The notes beneath the pieces are model-generated. The model saw nothing but the letters and a program-made list of their open reading frames with translations, did not search any database and was not told the origin of the DNA. DNA of 64,000 nucleotides from Petrolisthes cinctipes (Eukaryota > Arthropoda > Malacostraca > Decapoda > Porcellanidae): positions 682,001 to 746,000 of the forward strand of contig JAWQEG010001359.1 of assembly GCA_033782935.1 (NCBI GenBank), given 5' to 3'. The position numbers and the translations under genes are program-made. Positions 54,911 through 63,700 of the stretch are shown here, piece by piece; the stretch's first letter is position 1; each line of letters begins with the position of its first letter.

Positions 54911-57900
54911 TTAGGCTGCACACATCATGAGGCTCCTTGACAGCGCGTCCGCAAAGTAGTTTTCAGAACCTTTAATATGCTTAATCTCTATATGATATGG
55001 CTGTAGGTAGAGGGACCAACGCAGAAGGCGTTGATTGGAGAACTGGGTTCTGGTGAGGAAGGTCAAGGGATTGTGGTCAGTGTAGACTTGTATCTTCTGT
55101 TGTCCGTAGAGGTAACACTCGAACTTCTTGAAGGCAGAGATGATTGCTAGGAGCTCCTTCTCGATGGTGCTGTAGTTACGTTGGTGCTTGTTGAACGTGG
55201 CGGAGTGATACGCTATAGGATGCAACACCCCATCTCTCTCCTGGAGGAGGACAGCACCAAGGGCACCCTCACTAGCATCAGTTTGTAGGAGATAGGGGAG
55301 ACACAGGTCAGGAGCTACCAAGACAGGACCATGTGCGAGATAGGTCTTGAGCTGGTTGAACGAGGCTTTACAGTCGGCAGTCCACATGTAGGTCACTTTG
55401 CTGCTGGTCAGGCGAGTAAGTGGGGCCACCACAGCAGAGAAGTTAGGGCAGTACCGCCTATAGAACCCTGCCATCCCCAGGAACCGCATCAGCGCCTTCT
55501 TCGTGTGGGGGACAGGATAGGCAAGGATGGCATCCACGTTTGCCGATTTTGGTCGAACTCGGCCGCGACCCACTTCGTGTCCCAGGTAGGTGACCACTGC
55601 GCCGCCGAAGGTAGTCTTGGCCAAGTTGATGGTCAGATGGGCATCACGCAGCCTTCCCAGGACGTTAGTCAGTCGCTGCAGATGTTGGGACCAGGTATCT
55701 GTATATATAATTACATCATCTAAGTACACATTTACTCCATTTAGATCTTGTAATAGGCAGTTCATAGTACGTTGGAATGTAGCGGGGGCATTCCTAAGTC
55801 CAAAAGGCATGACTAAATACTGAAAAAGGCCAAAGGGAGTGATGAAAGCTGAAATGATTTGAGCCCTATTAGTTAGTGGGATCTGATGGTAACCTTTTAG
55901 TAAGTCAATTTTGGTTATGAACTTAGACTGGCCCACCGCATCAATAAGATCATCAATTCTGGGAAGGGGATAGGCGTCAGGTGTAGTGGCAGCGTTAACC
56001 CGTCGGTAGTCCACGACGAGTCGAAACTGTCCGCTCTCTTTAGGTACCAGCAAGCACGGTGAGGCCCAGGGTGACCTGCTCGGGACCGCCAAGCCATGAT
56101 CCAGGAGGTAGTCCAGTTCTTTCTTCAGCTGTTCTTTCTTCCTGTGTGGGACTCTGTAGGGTGACTGTCGGATGGGGTTAGTTCCTGGCATGAGTTCAAC
56201 GTCATGGCGCACGATCTCACAATATCCAGGCTTATCAGAGAATACATCTATGTACTGAGACAACACACTGGAGATCTCGTCTACTTGAGTTTCAGTTAGG
56301 TTTTTTAAGTACCCAGGCAACGCCTGCAAGATTTCGGAATTGGAACAACCTTCCCACTCATTGTCTGGGGTTAGATTTTCCAGCGTGTTCTCGTCAGTAT
56401 TTATAATGTTACAGGGGAGTCTCAATGGATCAGGTGCAGGTTCTCGGGTAAGGTATAATTTTATTAAATTGATATGCACTAGCTGTGTGGACTTGCGACG
56501 GTCAGGGGTATTCAAGATGTAATTCCGGTCATCAACCTTTCTTTTTACCATATAAGGACCTTGATACTTGGCTGACAAGGGGGACCCTGGGACTGGGAGG
56601 TAGGCTAACACCTGGTCTCCCTCTTTGAACTCCCTCAACCTAGTGTTCACATCATACCTAGCTTTCATCTTTTCCTGTGCTTTTACTAAGTTATCAGATG
56701 CAAACTGGCGCACCTTACCGAGTCTATTCTTAAGGTTTTCCAGGTAAGCTGTTACAGTTACTAGTCGTGCTGGAGAGGGTTGGATTAATTTATCTTTGAT
56801 TACCTTAAGCGGACCTCTCCCTTTCCTACCAAAGAGGAGTTCAAAGGGGGAGCAACCAAGGGACTCTTGCGGGGCTTCTCGGATAGCAAACAAGAGGAAT
56901 GGTAACCCCTCATCCCAGTCCCGATCCCCTTCATTACAGTACTTACGGATCATTGATTTCAAGGTCTGATGACACCGTTCAAGAGCTCCCTGAGACTGAG
57001 GATGGTAAGCCGTGGACAGAGTCTGTTGGATGTCGAGTTCATGTAGTACCTGGCGGAAGAGATCACTCGTGAAGTTAGAGCCTCGGTCGCTTTGTATTTC
57101 CTGGGGAATACCATAAGAAGTGAACATATGAATGAGAATGTTAGAGATGGTCCTAGCCGAAATATTTTTTAATGGAAAAGCTTCTGGATAGCGGGTACTT
57201 GGGCACATGACAGTGAGGATGTATTGGTTTCCTCTTTTTGTTCTAGGGAGAGGGCCAACGATGTCTATGAGGATCTTTTGGAAAGGTTCAGAAGGGACTT
57301 GAATGGGCTGTAGTGGATACTGAGGGAGTGCCTGGTTAGGTTTACCCACTATCTGACAAGTATGGCAAGAGTTTATGAATTTGGTTACATCTTGTTTCAT
57401 GCCGGGCCAATAGAAGTTATTAAGTAGCTTCAAATAAGTTTTCTTGATTCCGAGGTGCCCCCCAAAACCTTCATGAGCGATCTCCATTACAGATGTCCTG
57501 ATAGTTTGTGGCAACACAACCTGATGGGTTTCAGCCCAAGTGTCATCATCTGTTAGTCTAGGTGGCCTATAGAATCTCATTAATATGTCACCCTCATAGT
57601 AGTAAGATGGGGAATGGAGGACGTTGTCCTTAAGGATAGCCTTCCTTTGGAGTACCGTTAGAGTAGGATCCAACCTCTGCGCTTCCTCCAGTTTATGCTC
57701 AGAGATCAGCTCCTTCAGGGATGCCCCAGCCGGAAGATGTTGCGTTAGGACTTCATCTTCAGGCAGGGCACAGTGAGCTTGGGCGCGAGTGACTGCACAA
57801 CTGGGGAACAACGTTGGTTGGACCCTCTCTATAGCCTCGGTAGGGTTGTATGGCAGTGGGGAATCCTGCGTGGACAGCAAGGGTACGACCAAACTGCCGG

Positions 57901-59404
57901 CCAGGTCATTTCCCAGGAGGAAGGTGGAGTCAGGAATGGGCAAGGGAGTATCAATAACTCCTACGATTACGGGTCCCGTTACTGCATCACAGCTGAGATG
58001 GATCTTGGCCAGGGGCACTGGAGTACTTGCGTGCAGCATTTGGAGATGCACCTTTTCCCCTGTCAAGTTGTTATCGATGTTGGGTAGAGAGGACTTGGTG
58101 ATTAGAGACTGGGCAGATGCGGTATCCCTGATGATCTGTACAGGGTATAGCTCCATACCAGCACCGAGGGATACGGTGCCAGTCGATCGGAAAGGCTGGA
58201 AGAGATCTTGTGGGGGTGGCTGAACAACATTAGTGGTAGCTACTGGTCGAGTGAACGGGTTGGTATTGGTACTACCCTTTGCCACCTTACATCTAGGGTC
58301 AGGACAATCTTTAACAAAATGTCCTTCCTTCTTACAGTATCTACAAATGGTTTTAAATTGTTCAGGGAGACTCTGTCCAACGGGTTTACCAGGGTTAGTG
58401 TGAGAACCTGCATCTGTCCTAACAATATTAGGTCTCTTCTCTCCCAAGGCCTTTTCTCTCAGCCCGGGGCGATGGATAAGGGAAAAAACATCGGCGATAT
58501 TGGCTGCCCTGATTAAGTCAGTTTCCTCCTTGTCAATAATGTGCACCATGATGGAATACGGAACTTTTCGTTTGAATTCTTCAGTGACTATTAAGTTAGC
58601 TAATTCATCAAAAGTGGCAACATTCGCCGACTTCACCCACCTCCGGAAAGCTCTTAATTTCTCAGAAGCAAACTCTGTGAAAGTCTGGACATAGGTTTTG
58701 TTTAGGTTCCTAAAGGCCTGTCGGTAACCTTCGGTGGAGATTGAATAGGAGGAGATTATAGCTTCCTTACCCGAGTCATAGTTTGTATTATCCTCTATCC
58801 CGTCACATACAGTGATAGCCCTACCTACAAGTTTAGGCTTAATTAGCCATACCCAATGGTCCCTTGGCCACTGAAAATGGGAGGCAGTTGACTCGAATTC
58901 TCTGAAGAAAACTTCGGGATTATCTTCGGAGAAGGCAGGTACAAGCTTGAGGTGTTTACCAACGTCGAAGTTTACTGGTTCTGAAGTCTGTGGGGCTACT
59001 GGACTAGCCTTTAGTTGGAGAAGGTGTAGCTCGTGTTGCCTTTCGAGGGCACGTTCTTGTCGCTCTTCTTCTCGACGTTGCTCCTCGAACTGGAACTTTA
59101 TCTTCGCGTTGTCTCGCTCGGTTAGTTCGTACTGTAGTTTCAGTTTCATGGCTTCAAGCTTCACCTTCTCTATCTCCAGGGTCTCCTTGGGGTCGTTGGT
59201 TTGTACCACCCCTTGTGAGTTGCCTCCCGTCACTCTCAGATGAGCAAGAACCATTTCTTTCAACTGGGCTTTCGTGGTACTATATGTGAAGGGAATGTTA
59301 TAACTAGTGGCTAAGTACTTTAAATCATCCTTTCTGACGTCAGCATCAACCAACTCCTCCACCGACGGGTTACCGACAAACTCGACTGGGTCGAAACTTG
59401 ACAT
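54911..59404 (-). CDS. gag-pol: Gag-Pol polyprotein of a GMR1-like Ty3/gypsy retrotransposon (1497 aa)
   Basis: One uninterrupted frame encodes all retrotransposition enzymes. In order: an N-terminal helical segment (about 12-57, resembling a SAP/helix-extension-helix fold); a charged coiled coil (about 72-130); a capsid region with SCAN-like helices (about 222-310: EGYRQAFR, QTFTEFASEKLRAFRRW, FDELANLIVTEEF); a zinc knuckle C354-C357-H362-C367; an aspartic protease with RDTASAQSLI (D427). Integrase follows, with H644, H650, C680 and C683, catalytic D714, D773 and E809 (35 residues between the last two) and a GPY module at 949-951. Then come RT (D1167, MPFGLRNAPATFQR, YLDD 1227-1230) and RNase H (D1376, E1417, D1443, D1486). 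All key RT, RNase H and integrase residues are present. Protease has DTA instead of DTG/DSG. Integrase upstream of RT identifies the GMR1-like lineage. The ATG at 59402-59404 has A at -3. No gag/pol frameshift or stop is present and no env follows. Activity is inferred, not shown. Confidence 0.96.
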   Translation of the reverse strand: MSSFDPVEFVGNPSVEELVDADVRKDDLKYLATSYNIPFTYSTTKAQLKEMVLAHLRVTGGNSQGVVQTNDPKETLEIEKVKLEAMKLKLQYELTERDNAKIKFQFEEQRREEERQERALERQHELHLLQLKASPVAPQTSEPVNFDVGKHLKLVPAFSEDNPEVFFREFESTASHFQWPRDHWVWLIKPKLVGRAITVCDGIEDNTNYDSGKEAIISSYSISTEGYRQAFRNLNKTYVQTFTEFASEKLRAFRRWVKSANVATFDELANLIVTEEFKRKVPYSIMVHIIDKEETDLIRAANIADVFSLIHRPGLREKALGEKRPNIVRTDAGSHTNPGKPVGQSLPEQFKTICRYCKKEGHFVKDCPDPRCKVAKGSTNTNPFTRPVATTNVVQPPPQDLFQPFRSTGTVSLGAGMELYPVQIIRDTASAQSLITKSSLPNIDNNLTGEKVHLQMLHASTPVPLAKIHLSCDAVTGPVIVGVIDTPLPIPDSTFLLGNDLAGSLVVPLLSTQDSPLPYNPTEAIERVQPTLFPSCAVTRAQAHCALPEDEVLTQHLPAGASLKELISEHKLEEAQRLDPTLTVLQRKAILKDNVLHSPSYYYEGDILMRFYRPPRLTDDDTWAETHQVVLPQTIRTSVMEIAHEGFGGHLGIKKTYLKLLNNFYWPGMKQDVTKFINSCHTCQIVGKPNQALPQYPLQPIQVPSEPFQKILIDIVGPLPRTKRGNQYILTVMCPSTRYPEAFPLKNISARTISNILIHMFTSYGIPQEIQSDRGSNFTSDLFRQVLHELDIQQTLSTAYHPQSQGALERCHQTLKSMIRKYCNEGDRDWDEGLPFLLFAIREAPQESLGCSPFELLFGRKGRGPLKVIKDKLIQPSPARLVTVTAYLENLKNRLGKVRQFASDNLVKAQEKMKARYDVNTRLREFKEGDQVLAYLPVPGSPLSAKYQGPYMVKRKVDDRNYILNTPDRRKSTQLVHINLIKLYLTREPAPDPLRLPCNIINTDENTLENLTPDNEWEGCSNSEILQALPGYLKNLTETQVDEISSVLSQYIDVFSDKPGYCEIVRHDVELMPGTNPIRQSPYRVPHRKKEQLKKELDYLLDHGLAVPSRSPWASPCLLVPKESGQFRLVVDYRRVNAATTPDAYPLPRIDDLIDAVGQSKFITKIDLLKGYHQIPLTNRAQIISAFITPFGLFQYLVMPFGLRNAPATFQRTMNCLLQDLNGVNVYLDDVIIYTDTWSQHLQRLTNVLGRLRDAHLTINLAKTTFGGAVVTYLGHEVGRGRVRPKSANVDAILAYPVPHTKKALMRFLGMAGFYRRYCPNFSAVVAPLTRLTSSKVTYMWTADCKASFNQLKTYLAHGPVLVAPDLCLPYLLQTDASEGALGAVLLQERDGVLHPIAYHSATFNKHQRNYSTIEKELLAIISAFKKFECYLYGQQKIQVYTDHNPLTFLTRTQFSNQRLLRWSLYLQPYHIEIKHIKGSENYFADALSRSLMMCAA

Positions 59405-60059
59405 TGTGACTCGAGACCAGTTCCGATTCCACCACTAGAAGTTTATGCCCAATAGCTACTTAGTATTAATTAACAACAATACACAAAAAAAACATAAGAC
59501 ACTAAAATCACATTAGACGGCTCAAGGACTTGCTTCCCAAACTAGCAATAGACAGCCGTAGACACTTCAAACTGCCGTTTGCCAGGGACATGAAATGAGT
59601 GTGGCGTATTTCCCGCTCATACTCACAGACAGACTTAGCGCTCGCTAAACAGATTGAGGCTGGTCAAACGCACAGTTGAGTGTATATACTAGTTAACTGA
59701 TGAGAAGAGCTCTCTTGTCTCTTAAGAATTAGAAATGAAAATGATGAGTCTCCAGATGACGATGGCGGGAGCCAGTCTTTATCTCTCAGGTGGGTAGTGT
59801 AAGTTTGTGTTTGACACAGGGACAAGTATTACCGCTGAACCTGTGGTTTTCAGTTTCCAGTTGTTTACGTATCACATCACCTATAGGAGGGTACCCTAAC
59901 ACCACACTGGCCAAGTGTAGAGTCAACGTATGAATCCACGAAGTAACTTTAGCACAACAATTTAAGAATTATTCCACTCCTAACCTAACGGGCATAATTT
60001 CCTAGTATGCAGGCAGGTCCCTATCTCCATGTACTGTGCAAACAATTCACAACAATCGG
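59405..60059 (-). other. Untranslated leader of the retrotransposon
   Basis: About 655 bp between the primer binding site and the gag-pol start codon. It presumably holds packaging or dimerisation signals, but I recognise no specific motif or conserved ORF in it. It is unique sequence, not satellite, and is not repeated at the 3' end of the element. Confidence 0.6.
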
Positions 60060-60077
60060 ATCCCGGACAGGCCCCCA
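60060..60077 (-). promoter_or_regulatory. Primer binding site, tRNA-Pro-like
   Basis: Directly after the 5' LTR, the minus strand reads tgggggcctgtccgggat. The primer site complementary to the 3' end of animal tRNA-Pro, as used by murine leukaemia viruses, is tgggggctcgtccgggat; 16 of 18 positions agree, the two mismatches being the adjacent ct/tc pair. The position, adjacent to the LTR and starting TGG, is as expected for initiation of minus-strand DNA synthesis. Primer identity is inferred from memory of the tRNA-Pro end. Confidence 0.75.
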
Positions 60078-60791
60078 TGTAACGATCTGGCCTAGCACAG
60101 TAATGGGCAGTGAGCAATGATTACCAGTCTAGGGGCTCAGTATCACTGTGATAAGCCACTCGTCACCGTAGTTGGTTAAGGTAAGCACGAAAAAACCAGG
60201 TTTAGTTTAGTTTAAAATAATTATTCACCAACTCCAGAACAGAACATATAACTCCCGAGTTGAAACAGGACAGTGAACAGTTACACAGCACAAATGAGAA
60301 CAGGGACATACCATACAAATGGTACACAACACAGCCACAAAAACTTATCTGGGTGAAGTGGAGGCAGCACACCTAGAATACACTCCCGGACCACAACCTT
60401 ACAAAACCTTGGGAGAGAGAAAAGGCCTGATGTCGAGATGCAGCCGAGCTGCTGATGAGACTCAATTTCTGGGACAAGCTAGGCGCCTTATATACAGGCG
60501 GGTGAAGCCCGGCCTGCTTCGAAGGCTTGTTCGAAGAAGTACCTTCGAAACCTCCTGAAGGGAGTGAAGGCACTCGACTCTCTGGGGAGTCGAACGAGAG
60601 ACTGCCTCGTTAATAGTTTAGGGGGAAGGAAGTGGTGCGGGAACGATCGTCAGTGGCTGAGGGTCTATACAATCATACAATGTATAATATACAACTGGCT
60701 GAGGGTCTCTACAATCATACATAATAAACAATCCTACAGAAATACATGATATACAATCCTACTGAGGTAGACGCTGTCAAGGGGCATGACA
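60078..60791 (-). repeat. 5' LTR of the retrotransposon (714 bp)
   Basis: Same sequence as 54163-54876 shifted by 5915 bp, with one visible difference (C at 60229). As the upstream LTR for minus-strand transcription it should hold the promoter; TATATAA lies at 60488-60494. U3 therefore spans roughly 60791 down to about 60460, and R plus U5 the rest. I did not find a canonical AATAAA on the minus strand in the R/U5 part. Confidence 0.96.
60488..60494 (-). promoter_or_regulatory. Probable TATA box of the 5' LTR promoter
   Basis: The plus strand ttatata reads TATATAA on the element's coding strand, flanked by GC-rich sequence, about 300 bp into the 5' LTR. A start site about 25-30 bp downstream (near 60460) would place the R region within the LTR as expected. 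Motif match only; no transcription data. Confidence 0.6.
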
Positions 60792-60795
60792 CCAT
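60792..60795. repeat. Target-site duplication, right copy (CCAT)
   Basis: CCAT follows directly after the LTR end gaca. It pairs with 54159-54162 and leads straight into satellite sequence gttttgggcctgtattttg. Confidence 0.9.
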
Positions 60796-63700
60796 GTTTT
60801 GGGCCTGTATTTTGAAAATACTCTAACACGGAGTAGGCATGTACAGATCGCTTCAGGGACCCCAAAATATCGAATTTTCGAGTGTTTTGAGCCTGAATTT
60901 GAGATATAAACGGGTACAGAAGATGCATGCACATATCGACTTTGGACACTTAAAATATCGATTTTTAGCATGTTTTGAGCGTATATTTTGAAAACATTCT
61001 AGCATTGAGTAGGCATGTACAGATCACTTCTGGGACCCAAAAATATCGATTTTACAGGTGTTTTGAGGTTGAATTTGGGATATAAACGGGAGCAGAAGAT
61101 GCATACACATATTGACTTTGGGCACCTAAAATATAGATTTTGAGCATGTTTTGGGCCTGTATCTGAGTAGGCATGTACTGATCGCTTCTGGGACCCCAAA
61201 ATATCGAATTTTCGGGTGTTTTGAGCCTGAATTTGAGATATAAACAGGTACAGAAGATGCATGCACATATCGACTTTGGACACTTAAAATATCGATTTTT
61301 AGCATGTTTTCAGCCTATATTTTGAAAGCATTCTAGCACTGAGTAGGAATGTACAGATCACTTCTGGGACCCAAAAATATCGAATTTTCGGGTGTTTTGA
61401 GGTTGAATTTGGGATATAAACGGGTGCAGAAGATGAATACACATATTTACTTTGGGCACCTAAAATATCGATTTTCAGCATGTTTTGGGCCTGTATCTGA
61501 ATAGGCATGTACAGATCGCTTCTGGGACCCAAAAATATCGAATTTTCGGGTGTTGTGAGCCTGAATTTGAGATATAAGCGGGTACAGAAGATGCATGCAC
61601 ATATCGACTTTTGGGCAACTAAAAGATCGGTTTTCAGTATGTTTTGTGCCCGTATTTTGAAAATTCTCTAACACGGAGTAGGCATGTACATGTCGTTTCA
61701 GGGACCCCAAAATATCGAATTTTCGGGTATTTTGAGCCTGAATTTGAGATATAAACGGGTACAGAAGATGCATGCACATATTGACTTTGGGCACCTAAAA
61801 TATCGATTTTCAGCATGTTTTGGGAATATATTTTGAAAATACTCTAACACGGAGTTGTACAGATCGCTTCAGGGACCCCAAAATATCGAGTTTTCGGGTG
61901 TTTTGAGCCTGAATTTGAGATATAAGCAGGTACTGAATATGCATGCACATATCGACTTTTGGGCACCTAATATATCGATTTTCAGTATGTTTTGGGCCTG
62001 TATTTTGAAAATACTCTAACACGGAGTAGGCATGTACATTTCGCTTCAGGGACCCCAAAATATCGAATTTTCGGGTGTTTTGTGCCTGAATTTAAGATAT
62101 CGACTTTGGGCACTTAAAATATCGATTTTTAGCATGTTTTCGGCCTATATTTTGAAAATATTCTAGCACTGAGTAGGCATGTACAGATCATTTCTGGGGC
62201 CCCAAAATATCGAATTTTCGGGTGTTTTGAGCCTGACTTTGAGATATAAACGGGTACAGAAGATGCATGCACATATCGACTTTGGACACTTAAAATATCG
62301 ATTTTTAGCATGTTTTGAGCCTATATTTTGAAAACATTCTAGCATTGAGTAGGCATGTACAGACCGCTTCTGGGACCCAAAAATATCGATTTTTCAGGTG
62401 TTTTGAGGTTGAATTTGGGATATAAACGGGTGCAGAATATGCATACACATATTGAATTTGGGCACCTAAAATATCGATTTTGAGCATGTTTTGGGCCTGT
62501 ATCTGAGTAGGCATGTACTGATCGCTTCTGGGACCCTAAAATATCGAATTTTCGGGTGTTTTGAGCCTGAATTTGAGATATAAACAGGTACAGAAGATAC
62601 ATGCACATATCGACTTTTGGGCGCCAAAAAGATCGATTTTCAGTATGTTTTGGGCCTGTATTTTGAAAATACTCTAACACGGAGTAAGCATGTACAGATC
62701 GCTTCAGGGACCCCAAAATATCGAATTTTCGGGTGTTTTGTGCCCGAATTTGAGATATCGACTTTGGTCACTTAAAATATCGATTTTTAGCATGTTTTGG
62801 GCCTATATTTTGAAAATATTCTAGAACCGAGTAGGCATGTACAGATCACTTCTGGGGCCCCAAAATATCGAATTTTCGGGTGTTTTGAGCATGAATTTGA
62901 GATATAAACGGGTACAGAAAATGCATGCACATATCGACTTTGAACACTTAATATATCGATTTTTAGCATGTTTTAGGCCTGTATTTTGAAAATACTCTAA
63001 CACGGAGTAGGCATGTACAGATCGCTTCTTGGACCCAAAAATATCGAATTTTTGGGTGTTTTGAGCCTGAATTTGAGATATAAACGGGTACTGAAGATGA
63101 ATGCACATATCGACTTTTGGGCACCTAAAATATCGATTTTGAGCATGTTTTGGGCCTGTATCTTGAAAACATTCTAACTAGGAGTAGGGATGTACAGATC
63201 GCTTCTAGGACCCAAAAATACCGAATTTTCGGGTGTTTTTAGCCTAAATTTGAGATATAAACGGGTACAGAAGATGCATGCACATATCGACTTTGGACAC
63301 TTAAAATATCGATTTTTAGCATGTTTTGAGCCTATATTTTGAAAACATTCTAGCACTCAGTATGCATGTACAGATCACTTCTGGGACCCAAAAATATTGA
63401 ATTTTCGGGTGTTTTGAGCCTGAATTTGAGATATAAACGGGTACAGAAGATGCATGCACATATTGACTTTGGGCACCCAAAATATCGATTTTCAGCATGT
63501 TTTAGGCCTGTATTTTGAAAATACTCTAACACGGAGTAGGCATGTACAGATCGCTTCTTGGACCCAAAAATATCGAATTTTTGGGTGTTTTGAGCCTGAA
63601 TTTGAGATATAAACGGGCACTGAAGATGCATGCACATATCGACTTTTGGGCACCTAAAATATCGATTCTGAGCATTTTTTGGGCCTGTATCTTGAAAACA

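Larger units (their letters stand above)
54163..60791 (-). mobile_element. GMR1-like Ty3/gypsy LTR retrotransposon, 6629 bp, apparently intact
   Basis: Complete element on the minus strand. From its 5' end it has the 5' LTR (60791 down to 60078), a tRNA-Pro-like primer binding site, a leader of about 670 bp, one gag-pol frame (59404 to 54911), a polypurine tract and the 3' LTR (54876 down to 54163). It is bounded by CCAT target-site duplications. The two LTRs differ at one base that I could find. Integrase precedes reverse transcriptase in the polyprotein although both are of Ty3/gypsy type; this order is the hallmark of the GMR1-like group first described from Atlantic cod and other deuterostomes. 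There is no envelope frame. The element is nested in, and therefore younger than, the satellite monomer it interrupts. Confidence 0.95.

Noticed and set aside
55331..59243. Plus-strand open frames opposite the gag-pol gene
   Set aside because: They are antisense shadows of the 1497-codon frame and lack any recognisable domain.
54911..59404. Copia-type (Ty1) element, suggested by integrase before RT
   Set aside because: RT (MPFGLRNAPATFQR, YLDD), RNase H and the GPY-bearing integrase are of Ty3/gypsy type, so the GMR1-like assignment fits better.
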